Source of the DNA: BQJU01 sp964015035
GTDB taxonomy: Bacteria > Bacteroidota > Bacteroidia > Chitinophagales > Saprospiraceae
Reading direction: 5' to 3'
Assembly: GCA_964015035.1 (NCBI GenBank)
Contig: CAXHCA010000070.1
Span: 1 to 33,662, forward strand
DNA: 33,662 bases
Under the pieces are notes generated by a model. That model did no database searches. It saw only the letters and a program-made list of their open reading frames with translations, and was not told the origin of the DNA. Below are positions 23,801 to 30,903 of the stretch, piece by piece (positions within the stretch are counted from its first letter, which is position 1; each line of letters begins with the position of its first letter). The position numbers and the translations under genes were made by a program.

Positions 23801-26711
23801 AAGTAACCTGGTAGCTGGTACCTATACTTTGACGGTCACGGACGCCAATTTCTGTACGGCAGAAACCTCCGTAACCATCGATGAGCCGGTCGAGTTGGAT
23901 TTGACCGTAAGTTCACCAATTATTGAATGTGGAGGCACTGCTTCGGGTGAAGCTACAGCGATTGTCATTGGAGGAAATGGGCCTTACTCTTATTTGTGGA
24001 GTAATGGCGAAACCACTCAAACCATCACCGGTCTTACTGCTGGTATCTATGGACTGACGGTAACGGACATCAGTGGCTGTACGGTGAGTTCACAAACCAT
24101 TAGTGTTCAGGAATTACCAGAGTTGACGATCGACTTCGATGTGACCAACATCGTTTGTTCCGATGAAAATATTGGTGCCATTACGGCAACAGTAGACGGC
24201 GGTACGGCTCCGTACACTTATGCTTGGGACAATGGTGCTACAACCAACACTATTTCAGATTTGGCGGCGGGTACTTATACCTTGACAGTGACGGATGCCA
24301 ATAACTGTACCACTACCGGGTCGGCTACCATTACGCAGTTGGCCAACCTGGAAATTGAAATGATGGCCACCGATGTTACTTGTAATGGGGCTACCGATGG
24401 AACCGCTACAGTAACTGCCAATGGTGGAGAAATGCCATATACCTATGATTGGGACAATGGCGGTGATACACAAACCATTACGGACCTGGCTCCCGGGACC
24501 TATACCGTTACGGTTACTGGCGCTGCTGGCTGTATGGCTATTGGTACTGTTACGGTTGGAGAACCTTCTGCAATTACCCTGACCACCACGGTGGTAGATG
24601 TGACTTGTAATGGTTTTGAAGATGGTAGCGCTACGGTAACGGCAACTGGTGGAACTGCGCCATACACTTATGAATGGAGTACCGGTGCCACTACTGCAAC
24701 GGCTTCTGGCCTTTCGGCAACGACTTATAGCGTTACCGTAACAGATGCCAATGAGTGTACCGCCACCACCACTGTTAGCGTTGGAGAACCTGCTGAGCTT
24801 AGCATTGACATCACTGGAATTATTAGCACCTGCGTTGGAGAAAATGACGGTGCCGCAACGGCTACGGGTATCGGTGGAACCCCACCGTATACTTATTCCT
24901 GGAGCAGTGGAGCGACTACTTCCACAGCAACCAATCTAGGTGCAGGGATCTACACCGTTACCATCACTGATGATAATGATTGTACGACCACAGCCACGAT
25001 TAGTGTGCCGACCTTTGATCAGCCAACTTGTACCGTAGATGTAACCATGCCGGTTACCTTTGGTAATGATGGCGAATTGGAATGTACGGCGAGCGGTGGA
25101 ACAGGACCTTATACTTACCTGTGGAGCAATGGAGCGACTACCTCTGTGATCACCGGATTGGATAGCGGAGACTATACGGTAACCGTAACTGATTTAAATG
25201 GTTGTACCACTACCTGTGAAGCGACCTTAATGCCATTGAGCCTTGTCGGTGACTTCGTATGGCTGGATGAAGACCAAGACGGGATTCAGGATGCGGGAGA
25301 ACTTGGAATCCCGGGTGTCACAGTGATCATCACTAGTGTAGACGAAGATGATCCAATCTACACAGATACGACACAAACCAATAGCAACGGTTATTACTAC
25401 TTTGAAGTACCTGCGGGCACCTATAAGATTACCTTCATTCAACCGCTTGGTTTAGAACCAAGTCCACAAAATACGGGTGGGGATGATGCACTGGATAGTG
25501 ATGCTGATCCGGTAATGGGCATGACGGATATCTTTGTCATTGGTGAAAATGAAACCAATCTGACCTTTGATGCCGGTTTCTATTCCCTTTGTGTGAATCT
25601 GACAGACCCCGGAATCATTGGCCCTGATCAATATTTGTGTGGTCCTGGTGTTGATCCCGATCCAATTCAAAGTTTCGCACTGCCTAGTGGAGGCTCCGGG
25701 CCCATTGAATATATTTGGATGTACAGTACCGTCACGGGCCCATTTACACAAGATGCTTATCAACCAATCCCGAACACGAACAGTCCAACTTATGATCCAG
25801 GTCCACTCTATCAAACGACCTTCTTTGTCCGTTGTGCTCGTCGTGAGGGCTGTAGTACCTACATTGAGCCTGAACCGGTAGAAATTGTAGTCGGAGATGA
25901 AGTAGTGCCGGTCATTACCGGTCCTGGGGAGGCTTGTCGTAACGACGAGGTGACCTTCACGGCAAATAACGTTGGCCCAGATGCTGTGATTACCTGGCAT
26001 TTTGGTTCCGGAGCGGTTCCAAATACAGCAGTAGGATCTCCGGTAACGGTTACCTTTACATCTACCGGAAATCGCAATATATTGCTTGAAGTAACCGAAG
26101 ACGACTGTACGGCCTACGATCAGGAAACTATTCACATCACCAATAGTCCGGTGGACTGTGGTACCGGATTGGTCATTGATGCCGATGTGGAGGATCAGGC
26201 CACTAAGCGTATTCGTGTGAGCTGGAATGTAGAAGACAACAATGGAGGTATCACCTATGAAGTAGAGCGATCAATGGATGGTGAAAACTTCTACTTGGTT
26301 GGTACAATTACTGACCCGGTAGATACCGAAAATGGAATACAATACTTTGAATTTTATAACGTCACACCAAAGAAAGGCCGAAGCTATTATCGCGTAAAAG
26401 CGGTTGAAGATAATGGCAATACCTTACTTTCTGATGTGGTTGATGCTGTCATCTACGGTGATTCTGAACTGTCACTGGTTTATCCAAACCCGGCAAACGA
26501 TCTGGTTACGATTGAATTCTTTGAAACATTTGATCAGGACATTACCCTTGAGGTAGTCTCAATGAGCGGAAAGCGCATGACTACTATTCAGCTTCCTGCA
26601 AATGTTGAACGTCAGCAGATAGATTTGTCTGCTTTCCCCACCGGCGCCTATTTCATTAGAATGAAATATGGCAAATCGGACGTGAAAACGGTTCGGGTAC
26701 TCAAGTACTAG
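20862..26711 (+). CDS. Giant SprB-repeat adhesin-like protein with SdrD-B-like domain and T9SS sorting tail
   Basis: This 1949-residue exported protein has a signal segment (about 21-40, ending TQFTNAQ). About 19 tandem repeats of 74-76 residues follow (about 45-1455). Each has a core of the type GGTxPYTYxWSNGATT, GTYTVTVTDANGC and a closing Cys, the SprB repeat pattern. Next is an SdrD-B-like domain (about 1459-1570, starting VGDFVWLDEDQDGIQD) with Asp-rich calcium-type loops. A PKD/Ig-like region (about 1680-1760), a fibronectin-like region (about 1773-1866) and a T9SS type A tail (about 1868-1949, VYPNPANDLVTIEF...GAYFIRM) complete it. SprB of Flavobacterium is the mobile gliding adhesin; this protein shares the repeat only, so a surface adhesin role is inference. 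It stands alone between a long leader and a terminator. Confidence 0.92.
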   Translation: MRRTLLPNNSPVSNSRLFPPNRLFFLIGSFLLFTQFTNAQFSLSFDVTEPTCNGLPNASVTVIPSGGTGPFSYVWSTATMGATLSDVAAGSYSVTVTDATSFTVTETVVINEPELVTITFFPNVCDFPFSVTAQGNGGVPPYHYNWATGATTATITNLPVGTYCITVTDQHYCGAVGCVTLEGTPLEVSLNVNDLTCPDADDGSIVANPTGGNPPYTYLWSNGATTQSINNLSPGLYSVTVTDVNGCTDAAAGTVTGPAPIVITPNANSPVCTGDSNGSISVMVSGGTGPYSYLWNTGQTSSFIMNLTAGTYTVTVTDANGCQETLNIPLQNLSNLMLGGMGTPETCPDENDGFLTGTPNSGVTPYTYLWSNGATTQVVMHVAPGTYTLTVTDAVGCTATTTAIVEAAPDFEVMVTGTNITTCGGSNGTATANVTAGTPPYSYQWDNGGNTQTINGLGEGEYNVTVTNSDGCTATGFIIIVAPPEVSVDITATDLVCEGANDGVAAAVVSGGTAPFAYIWSTGATTASIDNLSAGSYTVTVMDVNGCMDIASATINEAPGLTVSVVGTPVACGEGSTGSATALVDGGTGPFSYLWSNGATTSTVSDLATGTYDVTVTDANLCTATGQFTILVVDDLDLSVNVQDLLCFGDNTGSASATVTGGSEPYTYIWSNGSTEASITDVAAGTYSITATEANGCTVSQTIQIDEPPLLEVSISSDAQTICPESLDGSATANPSGGTLPYTYAWSNGETTQTVTGLAAGSYTVTVTDANDCTAMASVTITEAPELMAEITGTEIVCGSEDSGNAQVVVTGGTPPYTYMWNNGEEEESIENLGEGTYIVTVTDALGCTVTAEVSIDVIDDFQLSIVPRDVLCFDGSTGSILINPSGGSLPYTYLWSNGATTNEIVDLTIGTYIVTVTEANGCNLVQSISIDQPEELTVTALGTDAACFGEDSGSATATVNGGTSPYTYEWSNGQTTATASNLVAGTYTLTVTDANFCTAETSVTIDEPVELDLTVSSPIIECGGTASGEATAIVIGGNGPYSYLWSNGETTQTITGLTAGIYGLTVTDISGCTVSSQTISVQELPELTIDFDVTNIVCSDENIGAITATVDGGTAPYTYAWDNGATTNTISDLAAGTYTLTVTDANNCTTTGSATITQLANLEIEMMATDVTCNGATDGTATVTANGGEMPYTYDWDNGGDTQTITDLAPGTYTVTVTGAAGCMAIGTVTVGEPSAITLTTTVVDVTCNGFEDGSATVTATGGTAPYTYEWSTGATTATASGLSATTYSVTVTDANECTATTTVSVGEPAELSIDITGIISTCVGENDGAATATGIGGTPPYTYSWSSGATTSTATNLGAGIYTVTITDDNDCTTTATISVPTFDQPTCTVDVTMPVTFGNDGELECTASGGTGPYTYLWSNGATTSVITGLDSGDYTVTVTDLNGCTTTCEATLMPLSLVGDFVWLDEDQDGIQDAGELGIPGVTVIITSVDEDDPIYTDTTQTNSNGYYYFEVPAGTYKITFIQPLGLEPSPQNTGGDDALDSDADPVMGMTDIFVIGENETNLTFDAGFYSLCVNLTDPGIIGPDQYLCGPGVDPDPIQSFALPSGGSGPIEYIWMYSTVTGPFTQDAYQPIPNTNSPTYDPGPLYQTTFFVRCARREGCSTYIEPEPVEIVVGDEVVPVITGPGEACRNDEVTFTANNVGPDAVITWHFGSGAVPNTAVGSPVTVTFTSTGNRNILLEVTEDDCTAYDQETIHITNSPVDCGTGLVIDADVEDQATKRIRVSWNVEDNNGGITYEVERSMDGENFYLVGTITDPVDTENGIQYFEFYNVTPKKGRSYYRVKAVEDNGNTLLSDVVDAVIYGDSELSLVYPNPANDLVTIEFFETFDQDITLEVVSMSGKRMTTIQLPANVERQQIDLSAFPTGAYFIRMKYGKSDVKTVRVLKY
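20995..25230 (+). repeat. About 19 in-frame SprB-type coding repeats, about 225 bp period
   Basis: The repeats are regular in protein (74-76 residues, one Cys pair spacing per unit) but well diverged in DNA. The unit boundaries fall at segments such as DLTCPDADDGS, DLLCFGDNTGS and DVTCNGFEDGS. Units 2, 18 and 19 are the most irregular. The DNA divergence argues for old repeats kept under selection rather than recent slippage. Confidence 0.88.
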
Positions 26712-26778
26712 TGACGGAAAGATGAAATTATGTAATTAAGTTCAGACGCCACCGAATGGTGGAATGTGATTAGAAAAG

Positions 26779-26808
26779 AGGCCGCTTCAATTTTGGAGTG
26801 GCCTTTTT
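26779..26808 (+). terminator. Intrinsic terminator after the giant adhesin gene
   Basis: AGGCCGCTTC (26779-26788) pairs with GGAGTGGCCT (26795-26804), with two G-U wobbles and loop AATTTT, followed by TTTTATTAT. It lies 68 bases after the stop. A small CCACC/GGTGG hairpin precedes it (about 26748-26762). Confidence 0.8.
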
Positions 26809-26950
26809 ATTATGTAAACAAATGGATGTTTTTTTAAATTAAAAATAAATAATTATTTAAATGATTAAAATAAAGCATCTTATAATTTAGCGACATTCGA
26901 AAATATGAAACAATATTCATGTTTACATGTTAAAAAAGTTTAATATATAC

Positions 26951-26981
26951 TTGTTTGTTTCACATATCCTCTCTAAACTTG
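26951..26981 (+). promoter_or_regulatory. Candidate promoter of the cysteine leader / cysH
   Basis: TTG (26951-26953) is separated by 20 bases from TAAACTTG (26974-26981), one mismatch from TAnnTTTG. This is the usual Bacteroidota -33/-7 layout, 19 bases before the leader ATG at 27001. The inverted repeat CATGTTTACATG lies just upstream and might be an operator. Confidence 0.5.
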
Positions 26982-27000
26982 CACTTGTAAAACGGAAAAG

Positions 27001-27090
27001 ATGAAAGCTCTGCTAATAAAATCAACTTGTTGCTGTTGCTGTATGATGACTCTGTCTAACAGAGCCGGGAGCTGCATATTGTTGGGGTAA
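27001..27090 (+). CDS. Cysteine-rich leader peptide (29 aa, five consecutive Cys codons)
   Basis: The frame runs ATG 27001 to TAA 27088-27090 and encodes MKALLIKSTCCCCCMM followed by TLSNRAGSCILLG. Codons 10-14 (27028-27042) are TGT TGC TGT TGC TGT, and codon 25 is also Cys. It is followed 22 bases later by a strong intrinsic terminator and then cysH. This arrangement fits ribosome-mediated attenuation: with scarce Cys-tRNA the ribosome stalls on the Cys run and read-through into cysH is favoured. Similar Cys-run leader peptides precede sulfur genes in actinobacteria. A start region rich in A (AACGGAAAAG) precedes the ATG. No function as a protein is expected. Confidence 0.72.
   Translation: MKALLIKSTCCCCCMMTLSNRAGSCILLG
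27050..27064 (+). promoter_or_regulatory. Leader hairpin CTCTGT-CTA-ACAGAG
   Basis: CTCTGT (27050-27055) and ACAGAG (27059-27064) form a perfect 6-bp stem inside the leader peptide frame, 8 bases after the Cys run. A ribosome stalled at the Cys codons would cover or melt it. The next bases, CCGGGAG (27065-27071), can pair with TTCTCGG (27121-27127) in the left arm of the terminator (7 pairs, two of them G-U), a weak candidate anti-terminator. Confidence 0.4.
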
Positions 27091-27112
27091 AATAGCATGA
27101 CTTAAATCCAAA

Positions 27113-27156
27113 CAAAGGCCTTCTCGGACGAAAATCTGAGAAGGCCTTTGCTTTTT
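27113..27156 (+). terminator. Attenuator terminator before cysH
   Basis: CAAAGGCCTTCTC (27113-27125) pairs perfectly with GAGAAGGCCTTTG (27138-27150). Three more inner pairs (one a G-U) close a CGAAAA loop, for about 16 bp in total. CTTTTT follows. It lies between the leader peptide and cysH with no gene ending just before it except the leader, which makes it an attenuator candidate rather than an ordinary gene-end terminator. Confidence 0.78.
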
Positions 27157-27180
27157 GGTTCTTTAATAAAATTGTGAAAA

Positions 27181-27894
27181 ATGACGACCTACCGCAAATC
27201 GACAAAATTGACCGTCGAGCAATTGAATGAGCAGTTTACGCCGTTATCCTTTGAATCCCGAATCCGTAAATTGTATTTCTATTTTTCTGAAAAGGAGGTC
27301 TTGTTTACCTCTTCCTTTGGGACTAGTTCTGCTTTTTTGCTGTCTTTGATTAGTCGCGTCCACCCACAGCAGACCGTTTATTTTTTGGATACGACTTACC
27401 ATTTTCAAGAAACAATAGATTATAAGGTTCAATTGACTGATCTGTTTCAGCTTCAAGTGGTGGATGTAAAACCAGACCAGCAGGAAAATGCCAAAACCCA
27501 CGATGGCGTCTGGTGGCAAAATCGACCAGATGATTGTTGTTATATCAATAAAGTTGCTCCATTAGAACCTATCAAAGCCAGGCACAAAGTTTGGATTTCA
27601 GGTGTAATGGGCTTTCAAACGCCTCATCGCGCCAATCTCCGTATTTTTGAATGGCAGGATGGTATATTAAAATTTCATCCATTGGTGGACATTGACGAAG
27701 GGGAATTTCTCTATTACCAATCTTTACACAACTTACCCCGTCACCCACTGGAGGCGTTGGGATACGGTTCGGTAGGCTGTGAAAATTGCACCCAGGCTGG
27801 AGCCGGTCGCAGTGGTCGTTGGGCCGGACAAGAAAAAACGGAATGCGGCTTGCACCCCGGCTATTTTGCAAAACCGGCCGCCAATAAGGGATAA
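27181..27894 (+). CDS. cysH: [4Fe-4S] adenylyl-sulfate reductase (thioredoxin-dependent), CysH
   Basis: This enzyme reduces adenosine phosphosulfate to sulfite in assimilatory sulfate reduction. The 237 residues have the adenine-nucleotide hydrolase fold with SSFGTSSAFLLSL and FLDTTYHFQET. The iron-sulfur cysteines form the pair Cys119-Cys120 (DDCCYINK) and Cys200-xx-Cys203 (GCENCT), the pattern that marks APS rather than PAPS reductases. The catalytic Cys222 is in ECGLHPG, near the C-terminus as expected. The leader peptide and terminator upstream suggest control by cysteine supply. The FNR-like gene follows after 103 bases, with its own promoter-like box and palindrome. Confidence 0.93.
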   Translation: MTTYRKSTKLTVEQLNEQFTPLSFESRIRKLYFYFSEKEVLFTSSFGTSSAFLLSLISRVHPQQTVYFLDTTYHFQETIDYKVQLTDLFQLQVVDVKPDQQENAKTHDGVWWQNRPDDCCYINKVAPLEPIKARHKVWISGVMGFQTPHRANLRIFEWQDGILKFHPLVDIDEGEFLYYQSLHNLPRHPLEALGYGSVGCENCTQAGAGRSGRWAGQEKTECGLHPGYFAKPAANKG

Positions 27895-27931
27895 ACTAAT
27901 TAAAATCATTATTTGTATAGATTACAGTCAT

Positions 27932-27952
27932 CTTTTCGGGGAACCCGAAAAG
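27932..27952. promoter_or_regulatory. 21-bp perfect inverted repeat, candidate operator
   Basis: CTTTTCGGG (27932-27940), spacer GAA, CCCGAAAAG (27944-27952) is a perfect palindrome. It ends 12 bases before the -7 box TATCTTTG, so it covers the -33 region of the next gene's promoter. There is no T-run beyond the stem, so an operator is at least as likely as a terminator for cysH. Confidence 0.5.
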
Positions 27953-27964
27953 CAGAACATTCTT

Positions 27965-27972
27965 TATCTTTG
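27965..27972 (+). promoter_or_regulatory. -7 box (TATCTTTG) for the FNR-like gene
   Basis: TATCTTTG is an exact TAnnTTTG match, 25 bases before ATG 27998. No TTG -33 element is seen because the palindrome occupies that place. Confidence 0.5.
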
Positions 27973-27997
27973 TGACAAATTTTAATTCTTTAAGATC

Positions 27998-29008
27998 ATG
28001 ATTAAGACAGATATACTGATCGTTGGAGCAGGCCCGGTGGGGCTGTTTACGGTTTTTGAAGCGGGACTGTTGAAGTTGCGGTGTCATTTGGTGGACGCAT
28101 TGCCGATGCCTGGAGGTCAGTTATCGGAAATTTATCCGAAAAAGCCTATTTACGATATTCCCGGATATCCCTCTGTTTTGGCTGGAGAACTGGTGGAAAA
28201 ACTAATGGAGCAAATTGCCCCATTCAAACCCGGCTTTACCTTGGGCGAGCGTGCCGAAAGTATTGAAAAAGTCGGTGAGAAAATGTATCGCATGACCACC
28301 AACCGAGGTACCCAAATCGAAGCACCGGTGATCGCTATTGCCGGAGGATTGGGCTGTTTTGAGCCGCGTAAACCACCGATTCCAAACCTGGAGAATTTCG
28401 AAGACCACGGAGTGGAATACATCATTAAGGATCCGGAGTTTTACCGCAATAAACGAGTGGTATTGGCCGGAGGAGGTGACAGCGCATTGGATTGGACCAT
28501 TTATCTATCGGATGTAGCCAGTGAGGTCACCCTTATTCACCGCCGAAATGAATTTCGTGGCGCACCGGACTCCGTAGAAAAAGTGATGGAGTTGGCTCAC
28601 AATGGCAAAATTGATTTGTTGACGGAATCGCAGGCCGTAGGTTTGGTCGGAAATGGGAAATTGACTGATGTGATGATCAAGCATAAAACTCGGGGCCAGA
28701 TCTCTAAGGCAACTGACCATTTTGTGCCACTCTTTGGGTTGTCACCAAAACTGGGGCCCATCTCGGACTGGGGATTGACAATTGATAAAAATGCCATTGA
28801 AGTGAATACCTTGGATTACAGCACCAATCTGCCCGGTATTTACGCCATTGGTGATATCAATACCTATCCGGGTAAACTGAAGCTGATTCTGTGTGGGTTC
28901 CACGAAGCCACCTTGATGTGTCAATCGGCATTCCGTTATATCAATCCCGATCAGAAGCTGAGCTTTAAATATACTACGGTAAATGGAGTGAATGGCTTTG
29001 AAGAATAG
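27998..29008 (+). CDS. Thioredoxin-reductase-like ferredoxin/flavodoxin-NADP+ reductase
   Basis: This 336-residue FAD protein moves electrons between NADPH and ferredoxin or flavodoxin. The N-terminal FAD motif is VGAGPVGLFTVFEA. PMPGGQLSEIYPKKPIYDIPGYP is split in the usual way for the YumC/TrxR-like FNR group. The NADPH motif is AGGGDSALDW, and GIYAIGDINTYPGKLKLILCGFHEA is near the C-terminus. The redox CxxC of true thioredoxin reductases is absent, which supports FNR. Its place after cysH suggests it powers sulfite reduction, whose enzyme is not in the window. Confidence 0.9.
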   Translation: MIKTDILIVGAGPVGLFTVFEAGLLKLRCHLVDALPMPGGQLSEIYPKKPIYDIPGYPSVLAGELVEKLMEQIAPFKPGFTLGERAESIEKVGEKMYRMTTNRGTQIEAPVIAIAGGLGCFEPRKPPIPNLENFEDHGVEYIIKDPEFYRNKRVVLAGGGDSALDWTIYLSDVASEVTLIHRRNEFRGAPDSVEKVMELAHNGKIDLLTESQAVGLVGNGKLTDVMIKHKTRGQISKATDHFVPLFGLSPKLGPISDWGLTIDKNAIEVNTLDYSTNLPGIYAIGDINTYPGKLKLILCGFHEATLMCQSAFRYINPDQKLSFKYTTVNGVNGFEE

Positions 29009-29172
29009 ATTTATGGCCACAGGAGTGAGGTGAAAGAGCACTCTGCTATTGGGGTTACTTCGCTCCTCTGGCTATTCAAATATTTTTTAACCAAATTATT
29101 TAACTCCCCAAAATTTAGGCTTGCAGGTAAGCACTCATTTCCCTAACTTGGGTGGTAAAATATCGACTGTCC

Positions 29173-29622
29173 ATGGAAGCCCTCTTTACGACCTATCTTG
29201 ACTACCACTGGGAGGCCAATGAACGTTATATTCATCTGCTCAATAAGACCTCTCCTCTTCCTGATCATACGGTTTTACTGATGAGCCATATCTTGAATGC
29301 TCATCAAATATGGCTCAATCGCATTCGTCCCGATGGAACAAATGTTTCCGTTTGGGCCGAGCAGCTTCCAGACGAGATGGCTGAGATCAACATGCAATGT
29401 TACAAGCGCAGCGTTGCCTTATTGGCGGAAGCCGACCTTTCAGAAATAGTGCATTACGAAAACACAAAAGGGCAATCCTTCAGCAATTCCATTCATGATA
29501 TCCTATTGCATATCGTGAATCATGGCACCTATCATCGGGGGCAACTGGCATGGCTTTTTCGTCAGGCGGATATTGCACCCCCAAATACAGATTATATTTT
29601 CTACCGCCGGGAGGAGATTTAA
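29173..29622 (+). CDS. DinB-like four-helix-bundle protein
   Basis: This is a 149-residue protein from ATG 29173; an in-frame GTG at 29152 would add seven residues. The DinB/YfiT-type pattern is visible: YHWEANERYIHLL, then MSHILNAHQIWLNRI and the C-terminal ILLHIVNHGTYHRGQLAWL, whose histidines form the typical metal site. Such proteins are often DNA-damage-inducible or thiol-transferase-like, but the activity here is unknown. A short hairpin resembling the MITE ends lies about 38 bases after the stop. Confidence 0.85.
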   Translation: MEALFTTYLDYHWEANERYIHLLNKTSPLPDHTVLLMSHILNAHQIWLNRIRPDGTNVSVWAEQLPDEMAEINMQCYKRSVALLAEADLSEIVHYENTKGQSFSNSIHDILLHIVNHGTYHRGQLAWLFRQADIAPPNTDYIFYRREEI

Positions 29623-29659
29623 ATATGAAGCAATTTATTTTGCACGCCTTCTCCATTAA

Positions 29660-29682
29660 GTGCTTGTTTGGATTTCAAGCGC
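29660..29682 (+). mobile_element. Possible relic or minimal end of the MITE family
   Basis: GTGCTTGTTTGGA (29660-29672) is identical to the first 13 bases of copies A and E and is preceded by TAA. After five bases it closes with CAAGCGC and TTA, so the whole is a hairpin (TAAGTGCTTG with CAAGCGCTTA, one mismatch). It could be a deleted copy joining two ends, or a chance stem-loop used as a terminator for the DinB-like gene. Confidence 0.4.
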
Positions 29683-29724
29683 TTATAGGAAATAAAGGCA
29701 AATCTTGCTTTTTTCATGCAAAAA

Positions 29725-29760
29725 TTTTGAAAATAGAAAAGGATTGACAAACTAAATTTG
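29725..29760 (+). promoter_or_regulatory. Promoter TTTTG-N23-TAAATTTG
   Basis: TTTTG (29725-29729) and the exact -7 match TAAATTTG (29753-29760) are separated by 23 bases, at the long end of the usual range. The box lies 60 bases before ATG 29821. ACAAAC and GTTTGT flank the -7 box as an imperfectly spaced inverted repeat. Confidence 0.5.
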
Positions 29761-29820
29761 TTGGTTTGTGCAAGAAAGCATAGAAAATCGTAAATTGTGG
29801 TGCACCTGAAAATAGTGGCT

Positions 29821-30903
29821 ATGAAAAAAGTTTACTTCTTGCTTATTGTGATTTTTGCCGCCCAGTTGGGAATGGCGCAAACCAGTTACCGGGTAATTGG
29901 CTTGGCAGACCATATCGATGCCTCGATCAATGCCGGTTTTTTTATCCAACAAATTGAAGATCAGCGGGCTTTTAAAGCCAATCTGGGGATTGTCAACCGA
30001 GGATCTGATAAGGTCTTTAAGCGTCCATTGATTCAGGAAATTGGTTTTCTCAAAATCACTCTCGATAAAGTGAATAAATGGATACATCCAAATGAGCAAG
30101 CGGAGCCGGTAGTGATGCAGATTCGGGAGTTATACTTGTGGGAGCACCTACGACGCTCCTCCGAAAAGGGGTATCTCCATATGGAAGCAGCTTTCGTGGG
30201 GCAGGACCAAAAGGAAAAAGCGGTCATAAGTGTTGACCTGTCTGGTGAAAAACTGGATGTGACCAATGGGCATTCCATTCGCCTGGAAGAAGCCTTTTTT
30301 CAGTGTGTGCAAAAGTTTGATGAACAACGACAAAATGCTGCGGCTGCTGCCTTGGCCCGGGAAACAAATACCAAGCGGGTCGCCAATCCAAATAAGAATC
30401 AGGTTTTGGGGGTTTATAACTTCCTCGACCTCTGGAAGGGAAACTATCACTATACCCGTTCTCACCTGAGAAGGATGGGAAGCAGAGATGTCGGGCGGTA
30501 TATGTTGAAAAGTGGCAAAAAAGAAACAGAAAAGAATTTCTATGCGGTGGTGAAAGGGGATGAGTGGTACATCAAAGCCAACAATTATACGGGTATGGGA
30601 GATTATTATACCAAGGTGTTGGAACAAGGACGTTACATGTTCTTGATTGACGATATCAATCTCAAACCGGAAGAAGGGATGAATTTGGGAGACAATATTA
30701 TTTCCAACCGGGTCGGGATTATCATCGATATGAATACGGGCGTGCCGCAAATTGTGACGGATGACCTAATGAAGGAAATTATGGCTCCATATCCGGAATT
30801 ACAAGAACGGTATTTATTTAAAAACCTGCTCAAATTCCCATTTCAATTGGGACGGGTACAAAATGTGATTGCAGAAATTAATCGTTTGCAAGAAGAGGGG
30901 TAG
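29821..30903 (+). CDS. Exported protein of unknown function
   Basis: From ATG 29821 it has 360 residues and a clear signal peptide (MKKVYFLLIVIFAAQLGMAQ). A GTG frame start at 29797 adds eight residues before it and is unlikely. I do not recognise the family. The mature part is mixed alpha/beta and basic, with no Cys-rich or catalytic motif. A middle region reads VYNFLDLWKGNYHYTR, and a C-terminal stretch (NRVGIIIDMNTGVPQIVTDDLMKEIMAPYPELQERY) looks well folded. Similar openings (SYRVIGLADHIDASINAGFFIQQIEDQR) occur in uncharacterised Bacteroidota proteins as far as I can judge, without certainty. Confidence 0.75.
   Translation: MKKVYFLLIVIFAAQLGMAQTSYRVIGLADHIDASINAGFFIQQIEDQRAFKANLGIVNRGSDKVFKRPLIQEIGFLKITLDKVNKWIHPNEQAEPVVMQIRELYLWEHLRRSSEKGYLHMEAAFVGQDQKEKAVISVDLSGEKLDVTNGHSIRLEEAFFQCVQKFDEQRQNAAAAALARETNTKRVANPNKNQVLGVYNFLDLWKGNYHYTRSHLRRMGSRDVGRYMLKSGKKETEKNFYAVVKGDEWYIKANNYTGMGDYYTKVLEQGRYMFLIDDINLKPEEGMNLGDNIISNRVGIIIDMNTGVPQIVTDDLMKEIMAPYPELQERYLFKNLLKFPFQLGRVQNVIAEINRLQEEG

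Noticed and set aside
20995..25230. Tandem DNA repeats as a satellite or CRISPR-like array
   Set aside because: The repeats are in-frame coding repeats of one protein and are diverged at DNA level.
25452..26135. 227-residue minus-strand open frame inside the giant adhesin gene
   Set aside because: It is a shadow of the strongly coding plus strand, with no recognisable domain, start context or promoter.
26820..27000. SAM-type riboswitch upstream of cysH
   Set aside because: I could not assemble the conserved SAM aptamer helices; the leader peptide with a Cys run explains the region better.
30148..30750. 200-residue minus-strand frame inside the unknown exported protein
   Set aside because: The plus-strand frame has a signal peptide and an exact -7 promoter box; the antisense frame has neither.
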